DNA of 64,000 nucleotides from CAZHVS01 sp964536015 (GTDB taxonomy: Bacteria > Bacteroidota > Ignavibacteria > Ignavibacteriales > Ignavibacteriaceae). The stretch lies in contig CAZHVS010000006.1 in NCBI GenBank assembly GCA_964536015.1, positions 136,290 through 200,289 on the forward strand, given 5' to 3'. Positions 9,014 to 17,956 of this stretch are shown one piece after another (positions within the stretch are counted from its first letter, which is position 1; every line of letters starts with the position of its first letter). A program made the translations under genes and the position numbers. A model generated the notes under the pieces. The model had not been told where the DNA came from. It did no database searches and saw only the letters and a list, made by a program, of their open reading frames with translations.

Positions 9014-10819
9014 TCAGTACTTATAAATTTCAAATGAATTGGGTTTTAATATCGATTTAATTTCTGTGTCGGTTAAAGGAATTGCGTTTTCAAATTCAAC
9101 TTTAAAAATTTTACTTGTATTTACTTCATAACTAAAATGACAAGAATTATTTCCTAAATTGAACACAACTAAAATATTTTCATTTTCATAACCTCTTTTG
9201 AACGCAAATACGCGATGTTCATCATCAAATAAAACAAAACTTACATTACCTGATTTAATGGCTTTGCTCTTATTCCGAATAGCAATTATTTTTTTATAGT
9301 AATCGAGCAGGTCATCATTAACATATACTTTATATTTTCCATATCCTTTTTGAAACCCTGATGATGAATCTATTATCTCATCATCATAAATTAATTCACT
9401 CCATATCATTGGTTTTCTATCGTGAGGATCATCTGCACCCCACATTCCAGCTTCATCTCCATAATAGATCATTGGTGCGCCTTTATAAAGCATCTGGAAA
9501 GCTACAATCATTTTCATTTTTTCATAAAATTGCGAAGAGGGTTTTGCTGGATTGTAATTTGGATTTCTTTCATCTGCATCTCGGTCATAACCTCTGTCGG
9601 GATTAGCAATCATTGAGACAAGTCGTTCGGTATCATGTGAATCTAAAAGATTTTGAAGCAGATGCAGATTTTCCCTTGGATATGTTTTTTCAATCTGCTC
9701 AAGTCGTTTTATAAATTCAGATGTTTTTATTTTTGATGTATCAGCAATAAAAAAATCTTTTACTGCATACGCAAAATTGTAATTCATCAGGGCATCAAAT
9801 ACACCATTTGCACATACTAGGTCGGGAGAAAAATCCCATAGTTCTCCAATAATTATTGCCCGACTGTTTATACTCTTCACCAATTCATTCCAATCTTTCC
9901 AGAAACCTTTGGGAACTTCATTCGCCACATCAAGCCGCCATCCGTCAATTCCATCAGAAGGATTACCATCCTTGTTCGGATCCATCCATTTGCAGGTTGA
10001 ATTGAAAATGTATTTTTTAACTTCACTTTGCAAATCATTTTCGGTTCTGTTAAACTCAGGCAGTGATTTTACATTCCACCAGCCTTTGTAATCAAATTCA
10101 TTTTCTTTAGTCTTCGGGTCGTCAAACGATTTGATTTTGTACCAATCTGCATATTTAGAATTTTTTCCGTTTTTTATTATATCCTGAAAAGCCCAGAATT
10201 GTGTTCCTGTATGATTGAACACTCCATCAATAATTATTTTCATTCCTCTTGAATGAACTTCATCAATTAGTTTAAGAAATAATTTGTCCGCAGAAGTCCA
10301 GTTCCACGTTGAAGCATCATCAGGAATCTCTTTGTTAATCAATTGACTATCTTCTTCGGGATTGGTCCCAAAATTTACATCAATATGATGATAAGTTGAG
10401 CCATCATATTTATGAAGAGAAACTGCATCAAAGACAGGATTAAGATAAATTGCCCCAACACCAAGTTCTTTCAGGTAATCGAGCTTATTTATTATTCCCT
10501 TTATATCTCCACCGTATCTTCTTAAAAAAAGATTATCGCGGAATTTTCTGTTCGATTTTTTTTCCCATTCATTCTGTCCAAACCAGTTTGAAGTCCATCT
10601 TGAAATTTTCCAATCTTTGTTCATATAGCCAGAATGAATAAAAACTTTTTCCGCAACCGGATCATTTGCCGTATCGCCATTACAAAATCTTTCAGGAAAA
10701 ATTTGGTACCACACTATTCCCTTTGCCCAATCAGGGAACTTCTCCTGCTGCAAATATACATGCCTTGTAAAAGAGAAAAAAATTATGACACAAAAAGTTA
10801 TGAACTTAAAGCAGGTCAT
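9014..10819 (-). CDS. Secreted GH13 alpha-amylase family glycosidase
   Basis: A 601-residue glycoside hydrolase family 13 enzyme acting on alpha-1,4-glucans or cyclodextrins outside the cytoplasm. A signal peptide (hydrophobic residues 4-17) precedes the mature start KFPDWAKG. The four GH13 regions are intact: region I DGVFNH (198-203), region II GWRLDVANE with nucleophile Asp297, region III GELWD with acid Glu326, and region IV LLDSHDTERL with His395-Asp396. Segments such as YKGWWNVKSLPEFN resemble the neopullulanase/cyclomaltodextrinase subfamily. The C-terminal 80 residues form the usual beta domain. The gene overlaps the end of the RmlD-like gene by four bases. Confidence 0.9.
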   Translation of the reverse strand: MTCFKFITFCVIIFFSFTRHVYLQQEKFPDWAKGIVWYQIFPERFCNGDTANDPVAEKVFIHSGYMNKDWKISRWTSNWFGQNEWEKKSNRKFRDNLFLRRYGGDIKGIINKLDYLKELGVGAIYLNPVFDAVSLHKYDGSTYHHIDVNFGTNPEEDSQLINKEIPDDASTWNWTSADKLFLKLIDEVHSRGMKIIIDGVFNHTGTQFWAFQDIIKNGKNSKYADWYKIKSFDDPKTKENEFDYKGWWNVKSLPEFNRTENDLQSEVKKYIFNSTCKWMDPNKDGNPSDGIDGWRLDVANEVPKGFWKDWNELVKSINSRAIIIGELWDFSPDLVCANGVFDALMNYNFAYAVKDFFIADTSKIKTSEFIKRLEQIEKTYPRENLHLLQNLLDSHDTERLVSMIANPDRGYDRDADERNPNYNPAKPSSQFYEKMKMIVAFQMLYKGAPMIYYGDEAGMWGADDPHDRKPMIWSELIYDDEIIDSSSGFQKGYGKYKVYVNDDLLDYYKKIIAIRNKSKAIKSGNVSFVLFDDEHRVFAFKRGYENENILVVFNLGNNSCHFSYEVNTSKIFKVEFENAIPLTDTEIKSILKPNSFEIYKY

Positions 10820-11730
10820 AGTTCAAGTTCTCTTTTCATTGCAGCAAGAGAATCAATTATACTTATAGGTTTATAACCAAGTTCAGTTTCTGCTTTAAAT
10901 ATTATCAAACCAGAATTAAGTGGTCTTTTAGCAAGTTGTTTTAATTCTTGTGTTATGATCGGAATAACCAGCGATTTATCAAGTGAAAAGAAATCAGCAA
11001 TCTTCATTGTAAATTCAAAACGGTTAAGAAATTCTTTCCCGGCTATATTGTAAATGCCGCTCTTTCTGAATTCAACAACTTTACTAATTCCCTGTACAAG
11101 GTCATCAATGTAAGTAGGATTATTAACCTGATCTGTTACAATTCTGATATTTCTTTCTGCACTAAGTTCATTAAATACCCATCTTACAAAATCAGGTCGT
11201 CCTTTTGGAACAATACCGTACAAAACATTTGTTCTTAGTATTGTGAACATTATCCCGCTCATCAATAAAACATTTTCACTTGCAAGTTTTGTGCGACCGT
11301 AATAACCAAGCGGATTAGGTTTATCTGTTTCAAGATAAGGTCCTTTAATCCCGTCAAAAATGTAGTCTGTAGAAATATGAATCAAATGTGCATCGATCGT
11401 ACGTGTCATTTCAGCAATATATTCAACTGCTTTTACATTTAATTTCCATGCTTGCTCTCTCTCGGTTTCTGATTTATCAACATTAGTAAAAGCTGCGGCA
11501 TTAATAATTACATCGGGGCAAAAGTCGAACACAATTTTTTTTACTTCATCCCTTTTCGTAATATCAGTCTGAATATAATTGACATCATCATAAAATGATT
11601 CATCCTCAAACGAAGAGCAAAGCAATTCCACATTACTGTTTTTTTGGTAGAATCTTGTAATTCTGCAGCCAAGCATTCCATTAGAACCAAAAACAAGAAT
11701 TCGCTTTTTAATTATATCGTTTGAAAACAT
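10816..11730 (-). CDS. RmlD-like dTDP-4-dehydrorhamnose reductase
   Basis: A 304-residue extended short-chain dehydrogenase. The Rossmann motif GSNGMLG is at 15-21, the catalytic triad is visible as STDYIFDG (Thr121) and YGRTK (Tyr144, Lys148), and the C-terminal LAKRPLNSGL resembles the RPxxSxL segment of RmlD. The family catalyses the last step of dTDP-L-rhamnose synthesis, NADPH reduction of dTDP-4-dehydrorhamnose. It overlaps the upstream PfkB kinase by 23 bases and the downstream amylase by 4, so all three are translated from one message. It lies 13 kb from rfbA and rfbC; given the kinase and amylase context a different sugar substrate is possible. Confidence 0.75.
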   Translation of the reverse strand: MFSNDIIKKRILVFGSNGMLGCRITRFYQKNSNVELLCSSFEDESFYDDVNYIQTDITKRDEVKKIVFDFCPDVIINAAAFTNVDKSETEREQAWKLNVKAVEYIAEMTRTIDAHLIHISTDYIFDGIKGPYLETDKPNPLGYYGRTKLASENVLLMSGIMFTILRTNVLYGIVPKGRPDFVRWVFNELSAERNIRIVTDQVNNPTYIDDLVQGISKVVEFRKSGIYNIAGKEFLNRFEFTMKIADFFSLDKSLVIPIITQELKQLAKRPLNSGLIIFKAETELGYKPISIIDSLAAMKRELEL

Positions 11731-12598
11731 CTTCTTTAATTTTTTCTAAATCTTTAACATCTTTGTAAGTTGTAACACAAGCACCTGCAATATTTGCAAG
11801 TTTAATAGATTTTTCAATATTATTTTCTTTCAAGTAAGAATAAAAAAACACTGCACCGAAAACATCACCGCAGCCAATTTTATTAACCACTTCAACGTTT
11901 AATGGTTCTTCATTAATAACATTTATAATATTTTTATTGCGAAAATACAATTTAGCTCCCGAATGTCCTTTTGTTACAATAAATATTTTAACACCTAAGC
12001 CTAAAATTTCTTCCGCAATTTTCTCTTCTTTAGTTTCGTTGGTTAGAGTCAACATTTCATTTTCATTTACTTGTATTATATCAACTGCAGAATTCCATCT
12101 GTTAAATTCAGGAATCTTTCTAAAATTTCTGATATAATTTTCATCCATGCCCCGTGCTAGGCTATGCACATCAAGATAAATTCTTCCTTTATAATTTTCG
12201 CTGATTTTTTTCAGGTCATCAATTGATATATCAAAACCGGTAATCATATTAATAAGTATTCCATCAAACTGACCCAATTCCTCAAAACGTATATCAAGTT
12301 TATTTGTTAGATTCTCATATTTCTCGTGTCTTTCCTTATCTTCAAAGACTGTAAGATGAATAGATGGAATTGCTTCAACTTTAGAAAAATATTTTTGATT
12401 TATATCTTTATATAAAAACTCAAATAGTCCGTAATTTTTTTCAGAGATAGAAGTTGCCAAAAATATTTCATCCTCTTTTTCTTTGAAGTAATTCATTGCA
12501 GCAGTGGAATAAAAAATTCCCCCGGGTTTTACATTTTCCTGTTTCCCTCTAAACAGAATATGGTCTTCAACACTATGTCCAATTACTAATATTTTCAC
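11708..12598 (-). CDS. PfkB-family carbohydrate kinase
   Basis: A 296-residue ribokinase-like kinase. The C-terminal PfkB signature is present as NKIGCGDVFGAVF, in which the conserved catalytic Asp follows Gly-Cys-Gly (usually Gly-Ala-Gly); the anion-hole region is otherwise normal. The N-terminal glycine pair GG of the substrate site is at KPGGIFYSTA. Substrate not determinable (sugar or nucleoside). First gene of a minus-strand run with rmlD-like, GH13 and HAD genes. It is divergent from bshA across a 112-bp region holding a perfect palindrome. Confidence 0.8.
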   Translation of the reverse strand: MKILVIGHSVEDHILFRGKQENVKPGGIFYSTAAMNYFKEKEDEIFLATSISEKNYGLFEFLYKDINQKYFSKVEAIPSIHLTVFEDKERHEKYENLTNKLDIRFEELGQFDGILINMITGFDISIDDLKKISENYKGRIYLDVHSLARGMDENYIRNFRKIPEFNRWNSAVDIIQVNENEMLTLTNETKEEKIAEEILGLGVKIFIVTKGHSGAKLYFRNKNIINVINEEPLNVEVVNKIGCGDVFGAVFFYSYLKENNIEKSIKLANIAGACVTTYKDVKDLEKIKEDVFKRYN

Positions 12599-12664
12599 AA
12601 TGTAATCTGTTTAAAACTAAAAATGATTTTTAATAGTTTAATATAAAAAGAATAATTATTTTTC

Positions 12665-12680
12665 TTTTGATTAATCAAAA
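12665..12680. promoter_or_regulatory. 16-bp perfect palindrome upstream of bshA
   Basis: TTTTGATTAATCAAAA reads identically on both strands and lies 30 bases upstream of the bshA start, inside the short divergent region with the PfkB gene. It is a plausible operator. The half-site TTGAT resembles FNR/CRP half-sites, but the spacing is two bases rather than four. Such AT-rich palindromes also arise by chance. Confidence 0.35.
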
Positions 12681-12710
12681 CTTAAAGACAAATTAAATGG
12701 AAAAAATTTT

Positions 12711-13835
12711 ATGAAAATAGGAATAACTTGCTACCCAACGTACGGCGGAAGCGGTGTAGTTGCTACTGAACTGGGAAAAGAACTCGCTTTAAAAGGTCAC
12801 GAGGTACATTTTATTAGTTATGCAGTTCCCTTCAGACTTACTCATTACGTAGAAAATATTTTTTTTCATGAAGTTGAAACAAGTAATTATCCTTTGTTTG
12901 AATTCAATCTCTACAGTCTTGCTCTTGCAAGCAAAATGGTTGAAGTTGCTACTTTTGAAAATCTTGATTTGCTGCACGTTCATTACGCCATTCCTCATGC
13001 TACGAGTGCTTATCTTGCTAAACAAGTACTTGCAAAACAAAAAAAATTAAAAGTTATTACAACTCTTCACGGTACAGATATTACTTTAGTTGGACTTGAA
13101 CCATCTTTCAATCATCTTGTCCGCTTTAGTATTGAACAAAGTGATGGCGTAACAGCTGTATCAAGATATCTTAAAGAAAAAACTCTAACAAATTATGATT
13201 TCGAAAAAGATATTGAAGTAATTCATAACTTTATTGATTCAGAAGTATATAAACCAGCAACTGATTCTCCCCTTAAAAAACATCTTGCTCCTAATGGAGA
13301 AAGAATTCTTGTCCATACTTCAAACTTCCGGCAGGTCAAACGAGTACCCGATACAATTAAACTTTTTAGCACAATTGAAAAACAAATTCCATCAAAACTG
13401 GTCCTTGTCGGTGATGGACCGGACAGAAGTGAATGCGAAAAACTTTGCAGAGAACTTAACCTTTGTGGAAAAGTAATCTTTTTGGGAAAGCAGGAAGCAT
13501 TAACTGATATTCTCACCGCTTCAGATTTGTTTTTAATTCCATCTCAATCAGAAAGTTTTGGACTTGCCGCTCTTGAAGCAATGGCTTGTGGTTTGCCTGT
13601 CATTAGCTCAAGTGTGGGTGGACTTCCGGAATTAATTCTCCATAATAAAACAGGGTTCATTGCTGAAATTGGTGATATAGAACGCATGGCAAAATATGCA
13701 CTCGACTTACTTACTAACGAAAAAAAATACAAACGTTTTGCCGAAGACTCAAGAAACAGGGCTGTTACTCTCTTCGATAAAAGTGTAATTATTCCAAGAT
13801 ATGAAAAATTTTATGAAAAAATTTTAAGTGAGTAA
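12711..13835 (+). CDS. bshA: N-acetyl-alpha-D-glucosaminyl L-malate synthase BshA
   Basis: A 374-residue GT4-family (GT-B fold) glycosyltransferase that joins GlcNAc from UDP-GlcNAc to L-malate, the first step of bacillithiol synthesis. The N-terminus (GITCYPTYGGSGVVATELG, then KGHEVHFISYAVPFRL) is highly characteristic of BshA. The nucleotide-sugar site shows LHGTDITLVG, HTSNFRQVKR and ESFGLAALEAMACGLPVI (Glu at the ribose contact). The gene starts the plus-strand run bshA, rRNA methyltransferase, ArsC-like. BshB and BshC are not in the window. The start ATG at 12711 is the only one fitting the family. Confidence 0.95.
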   Translation: MKIGITCYPTYGGSGVVATELGKELALKGHEVHFISYAVPFRLTHYVENIFFHEVETSNYPLFEFNLYSLALASKMVEVATFENLDLLHVHYAIPHATSAYLAKQVLAKQKKLKVITTLHGTDITLVGLEPSFNHLVRFSIEQSDGVTAVSRYLKEKTLTNYDFEKDIEVIHNFIDSEVYKPATDSPLKKHLAPNGERILVHTSNFRQVKRVPDTIKLFSTIEKQIPSKLVLVGDGPDRSECEKLCRELNLCGKVIFLGKQEALTDILTASDLFLIPSQSESFGLAALEAMACGLPVISSSVGGLPELILHNKTGFIAEIGDIERMAKYALDLLTNEKKYKRFAEDSRNRAVTLFDKSVIIPRYEKFYEKILSE

Positions 13836-13838
13836 ATC

Positions 13839-15281
13839 TTGAACCAAAACACCTCTAATGTCAGCGATAAAATTATTAACTACCTTCAGGAACTTTTTGG
13901 TAATGAAGAAGTTGAAAATTATTTACAATTCATTTCGCAAAACACAAACCAATATATTCGTGTTAACAGATTAAAAATATCTGTTCAGGATTTGCAGAAA
14001 CTACTTCAAAAAGATTATAATATTCACTCAGAAAAAATCGAATCCATTCCCGGTGCTTTAAAAATAATCTCAGATGAAAATAAACTATTAAGCAAAACGA
14101 TTGAACACATAACCGGCAAGTATTATATCCAGAGCCTCTCTTCAATGGTTCCACCGCTTGTCCTTTCTCCTTGTCATGATGATATTGTTCTCGACCTTTG
14201 TTCTGCCCCAGGTTCTAAAACTACACAACTTGCCGAAATGATGAATAATAAAGGAACACTCATTGCTAATGAAGTGCAAATGGACAGATTAAAATCTCTT
14301 GTTTATAATATCGACAGAATGAGCATTTCAAATGCGGGAATAATGCATACAAAAGGTGAATGGCTTCAACAATATTATGAGAATCATTTTGATAAAATTC
14401 TTGTCGATGCTCCTTGCAGCGGTCTTGGTATTATTCAAAAAAAGGGAGAAGTAAGCAATTGGTGGTCAGTCGATAGAGTAAAAAATTTATCAGACTTGCA
14501 ATACAAACTGCTTGTCGCTGCTGTTAAAATGTGTAAACCCGGTGGTGAAATTGTTTACTCAACCTGTACAATGACTATTGAAGAAAATGAAATGGTAATT
14601 GATAAAGTCTGTTCAAAGTATCCCCTTGAAATTGTACCCGTAGAAGTGCCAGTTAATTCTGTTGAAGCCTTTACTTCTTTCAAAGAAAATTCCTTCATAA
14701 AAAATTTGAACAAAGCCAAAAGAATAATCCCATGGAAAATAAATTCAGAGGGATTCTTTCTTGTTAAGCTCAGAAAAACAGAATACACCCAGCCTAATTC
14801 TGAAATAAAAAAAATAACCCCTTCAATAATTTTTACTCCACATAATAAGCTTTCTCATTTTTTTTCTCAGTTGAATGATGAGTTTGGAATTAATGAAAAT
14901 ATTTTCCATAACTACAAATACATAGTAAAGACAAATGATATTTTCTTTGTTGATGCAAACTGGGTTGATGATTATCCAGATAAATTCACTCGTATTGGTA
15001 TAAAGTTCGGCTCGATAGATAAAAACAAAAAGTTCATACTTCACACAAATGCAGTAGAGATTTTTCAAAAATATATTTCAAAAAAAATAATCACTCTTCA
15101 AGACAATAATGAACTAAAAAAATATCTTGAAGGTGGGATAATCAAAAGAGAAACAGGACTAAGAGGACAGGTAGTAATCAAATACAAATATTCAATCATT
15201 GGAACTGCTGTAGTCTCAGATAACGGAATAAAAAGCCGCTTCCCACGTGCTAAAAGAACGCAGGAAATACATAAAGATTAA
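13839..15281 (+). CDS. NOP2/RsmF-type rRNA m5C methyltransferase
   Basis: A 480-residue SAM-dependent RNA cytosine-5 methyltransferase of the RsmB/RsmF/NSUN family. SAM-binding motif I is DLCSAPGSKTTQLAEM (119-134), motif IV is VDAPCSGLG with Cys193, and motif VI is YSTCTM with the nucleophile Cys243. An N-terminal region with RVNRLKIS precedes the catalytic domain, and a C-terminal region of about 150 residues (from about 330) resembles the RsmF PUA-like RNA-binding extension. Exact target cytosine unknown. The start codon is TTG, three bases after the bshA stop, implying translational coupling. Confidence 0.9.
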   Translation: MNQNTSNVSDKIINYLQELFGNEEVENYLQFISQNTNQYIRVNRLKISVQDLQKLLQKDYNIHSEKIESIPGALKIISDENKLLSKTIEHITGKYYIQSLSSMVPPLVLSPCHDDIVLDLCSAPGSKTTQLAEMMNNKGTLIANEVQMDRLKSLVYNIDRMSISNAGIMHTKGEWLQQYYENHFDKILVDAPCSGLGIIQKKGEVSNWWSVDRVKNLSDLQYKLLVAAVKMCKPGGEIVYSTCTMTIEENEMVIDKVCSKYPLEIVPVEVPVNSVEAFTSFKENSFIKNLNKAKRIIPWKINSEGFFLVKLRKTEYTQPNSEIKKITPSIIFTPHNKLSHFFSQLNDEFGINENIFHNYKYIVKTNDIFFVDANWVDDYPDKFTRIGIKFGSIDKNKKFILHTNAVEIFQKYISKKIITLQDNNELKKYLEGGIIKRETGLRGQVVIKYKYSIIGTAVVSDNGIKSRFPRAKRTQEIHKD

Positions 15282-15294
15282 AACAGGAATATTT

Positions 15295-15639
15295 ATGGCT
15301 GTCAACATTCAAATCTTCGGAACAAAAAAATGTAAAGAAACACAAAAAGCTGAACGCTTTTTCAAAGAAAGAAGAATTCAATTTCATTTTAGAGATTTAA
15401 CTGAAAAAGGAATTGCAAAAGGAGAACTTGATAACATTTCTAAAATCATTCCCGTTGATGAATTAATTGACCGTGAAAGCACTCAATTCCGAAAGAGAAA
15501 TCTTGCATATATGAGTTTTAATATTGAAGAAGAACTTCTTAACGATGCACTGCTTTTTAAAACTCCGATTGTAAGAAACGGTAGAGAAGTTACAATTGGT
15601 TATCAACCTGAAGTCTGGAAAAAATGGCTAAGCTTATAA
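15295..15639 (+). CDS. ArsC/Spx-family reductase-like protein
   Basis: A protein of about 114 residues with the ArsC/YffB thioredoxin-like fold: VNIQIFGTKKCKETQKAERF carries a single active-site-type cysteine and no CxxC. Later segments IDRESTQFRKRNL and FKTPIVRNGREVTIGYQPE match the family's core. It is probably a glutathione- or bacillithiol-linked reductase of unknown substrate, and the arsenate reductase name would be an over-call. The frame reaches back to 15247 inside the methyltransferase gene, but ATG at 15295, with AGGAA upstream, gives the normal family N-terminus. Confidence 0.82.
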   Translation: MAVNIQIFGTKKCKETQKAERFFKERRIQFHFRDLTEKGIAKGELDNISKIIPVDELIDRESTQFRKRNLAYMSFNIEEELLNDALLFKTPIVRNGREVTIGYQPEVWKKWLSL

Positions 15640-15816
15640 GGTGAAAAATGAAAACTAAAATCTCTTCCTTCTCCTCAAAGTATAGTTTCCTACTATATAA
15701 GCATAGAATATTACTACATTAGTATCTAATTCTACTATACTATCTTGTAATAAAACTATAATAGAAATACTCGAACACCTAAAAAAAGTAATTGATGAAA
15801 CAAAAAGTAACTTAAA
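15640..15816. other. Intergenic region without gene
   Basis: AT-rich spacer between the convergent ArsC-like and glnA genes. It holds only weak inverted repeats, such as TATAGT...ACTATA near 15681-15700, with no T-tract. No coding sequence or RNA gene was seen. Confidence 0.5.
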
Positions 15817-15847
15817 CAAAAATGCCACCTGAACTCAGATGGCATTA
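15817..15847 (-). terminator. glnA: Rho-independent terminator of glnA
   Basis: AATGCCACCTGA (15821-15832) pairs with TCAGATGGCATT (15836-15847) with one wobble position. On the minus strand the hairpin is followed by TTTTTGTTT. It lies 25 bases past the glnA stop. Confidence 0.88.
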
Positions 15848-15871
15848 ATTTAACAATAAATCACTCTGTTC

Positions 15872-17299
15872 TTAGCAGTCATAATACAGAGCAAACTCAT
15901 AAGGATGAGGCTGCAATGCCATTGGTTTAATTTCTTTTTCAAATTTATACTTTATCCAGGTTTCTATTACATCAGGAGTAAATACATCACCCTTAAGCAA
16001 ATAGTTATGGTCTTTTTCTAAAGCATTCATAGCTTCGTTTAAACTTCCCGGTGTTGATGGAACACCCTTAAGCTCTTCAGGTTCCATATCATAAATATCT
16101 TTATCAAGCGGCTCACCCGGATCAATCCTGTTTATTATTCCATCCAATCCCGCCATCAATATTGCCGAGAATGCAAGATAAGGATTACTTGTTGCATCAG
16201 GACATCGGAATTCAACCCGTTTACTTTTTGGATTTGTTGAATACATTGGAATCCGTATTGCTGCACTCCTGTTCCGCATTGAATATGCAAGGTTTACCGG
16301 TGCTTCATAACCCGGAACCAATCGTTTGTAAGAGTTTGTTGTTGGATTTGTAAATGCAAGCAATGAACCAGCGTGTCTCAACAGTCCACCAATAAAGTAC
16401 AAACCCATTTCACTCAAGTTTGCATAACCATTTCCGTAAAACAAAGGCTTACCTTTTTTCCATAAAGAAGTATGAACATGCATACCGCTTCCATTATCTC
16501 CAAATATAGGTTTAGGCATATATGTTACAGTTTTGTTATTCATTTTAGCTGTGTTTTTAACAATGTACTTAAACATCAATAATTGATCTGCAGCCTTAAG
16601 TAAAGGTTGAAAACGTAAATCTATCTCGCATTGTCCACCGCTAGCAACTTCGTGATGTTGTGCTTCAACTGGAATTCGGCAATTCATAAGATTAATGACC
16701 ATTTCGTTTCTTAAATCATTCAATGCATCAGTCGGAGGAACAGGAAAATATCCTTCCTTATAACGAATTTTATAACCAAGATTCGGATTTTCTTCTCTAC
16801 CGCTATTCCATTTCCCTTCAACAGAATCAACATAATAAAAACTTCCATTCGGTTCAGAATCAAAACGGACATCATCAAAAACAAAAAATTCTGCCTCAGG
16901 TCCATAATAAGCAGTATCTGCAATACCTGTCAACTTCAAATATGCTTCAGCTTTTTGTGCAATATTTCTCGGGCAACGGGAATATTTTTCTTTCGTAGCT
17001 GGTTCATATACATCACAAATAAGACTTATTGTCGGCGCTTTAACAAATGGATCAACAAACATCGTTTCCGGATCAGGGATGATTAACATATCACTTTCAT
17101 TAATTGCTTTCCATCCACGGATAGATGAACCATCAAAACCATAACCATTTTCAAATGAACTTTCACTTAATTCCGTAACAGGAACTGAGAAATGCTGCCA
17201 CTGTCCCGGAAAATCCATGAACTTCAAATCAAGAAATAATATCTTATTATCTTTAACATACTTTAACACTTTCATAATTGTAGAAGAATTTTTTGCCAT
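15872..17299 (-). CDS. glnA: Type I glutamine synthetase
   Basis: A 475-residue GSI enzyme, making glutamine from glutamate, ammonia and ATP as a cytoplasmic dodecamer. It has the [10 protein letters not shown] latch, [11 protein letters not shown] metal-binding strand, [22 protein letters not shown] with the ATP/metal residues, and RSAAIRIP. The region [20 protein letters not shown] matches the GSI-beta adenylylation loop, with the target tyrosine in place, so covalent control by an adenylyltransferase is possible. AAAAGGAAAAG lies upstream of the ATG. The gene follows an Lrp-family regulator and a palindrome lies between them. Confidence 0.95.
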   Translation of the reverse strand: MAKNSSTIMKVLKYVKDNKILFLDLKFMDFPGQWQHFSVPVTELSESSFENGYGFDGSSIRGWKAINESDMLIIPDPETMFVDPFVKAPTISLICDVYEPATKEKYSRCPRNIAQKAEAYLKLTGIADTAYYGPEAEFFVFDDVRFDSEPNGSFYYVDSVEGKWNSGREENPNLGYKIRYKEGYFPVPPTDALNDLRNEMVINLMNCRIPVEAQHHEVASGGQCEIDLRFQPLLKAADQLLMFKYIVKNTAKMNNKTVTYMPKPIFGDNGSGMHVHTSLWKKGKPLFYGNGYANLSEMGLYFIGGLLRHAGSLLAFTNPTTNSYKRLVPGYEAPVNLAYSMRNRSAAIRIPMYSTNPKSKRVEFRCPDATSNPYLAFSAILMAGLDGIINRIDPGEPLDKDIYDMEPEELKGVPSTPGSLNEAMNALEKDHNYLLKGDVFTPDVIETWIKYKFEKEIKPMALQPHPYEFALYYDC

Positions 17300-17335
17300 A
17301 ATACTTTTCCTTTTAAATAATTAATAAATTCACTT

Positions 17336-17350
17336 TACTCAAATCGAGTA
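17336..17350. promoter_or_regulatory. Inverted repeat between lrp-like gene and glnA
   Basis: TACTC-AAATC-GAGTA is a 5-bp perfect inverted repeat with a 5-base spacer, 37 bases before the glnA start. Its size and position suit an Lrp/AsnC operator, and the adjoining upstream gene encodes such a regulator. This is inference from placement; only one copy was seen. Confidence 0.35.
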
Positions 17351-17379
17351 CAAAAAAAGATCGCCAGATAAAACTTATT

Positions 17380-17826
17380 TCAGATAGACAGAGAGTTTGT
17401 TTCTTTTATTGTAGAGAGGACAAAATATGTTTTTGTACTCAACACACCAGGCCAGCCCTGAATTTCACCTAGTAAAGTTTCTAGGTCTTCAGAATTTTTA
17501 GCAATAACTTTTAAGATGTGAGAACCTTCTCCAAGTACCGAATGACATTCGAGGATCATTGGATGTTTTTCAACTTTAGTCACTAGTTGTTTATAATGCT
17601 TTGATGATTCCATTATCACCATTACAAAAGCCATAATATCATAACCAAAAGCTTTTTTATTTAAACGAACTGTGTAACCTTCTATTATTCCTTTTTCTTC
17701 AAGTTTATTAAGTCTTTCACTTACTGAAGGAATTGAAAGACCAATCTCTTCCGCAATCTGACTTCTTTTAGTTCTTCCTTGTTGCTGTAAGAGGGAAAGA
17801 ATTTTAGTATCTAAGTTATCTAACAT
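17380..17826 (-). CDS. Lrp/AsnC-family transcriptional regulator
   Basis: A 148-residue regulator with the normal two-domain build: an N-terminal winged helix (LDTKILSLLQQQGRTKRSQI, recognition helix in LSIPSVSERLNKLEEKGII) and a C-terminal RAM effector domain (about residues 65-140). GWPGVLSTKTYFVLSTIKE is the family's last strand pair. These proteins sense amino acids and control amino-acid and nitrogen metabolism. Its direct upstream position and same orientation to glnA suggest that glnA is a target. Divergent from the GT9 genes. Confidence 0.9.
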   Translation of the reverse strand: MLDNLDTKILSLLQQQGRTKRSQIAEEIGLSIPSVSERLNKLEEKGIIEGYTVRLNKKAFGYDIMAFVMVIMESSKHYKQLVTKVEKHPMILECHSVLGEGSHILKVIAKNSEDLETLLGEIQGWPGVLSTKTYFVLSTIKETNSLSI

Positions 17827-17956
17827 ATTTTTCCTTATTTATTTAGGTTAATTTATTTTCTTATTGTTAATATAAAGGCATTTGCTCTTTTTTGCAAGAA
17901 TATTTTCTAAATCATTAGCATTATACAAAAAGATTTTGCTTACAATTATATTTACA

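Noticed and set aside
12665..12680. FNR/CRP box upstream of bshA
   Set aside because: Half-sites match TTGAT/ATCAA, but the spacer is two bases, not four; reported only as an unassigned palindrome.
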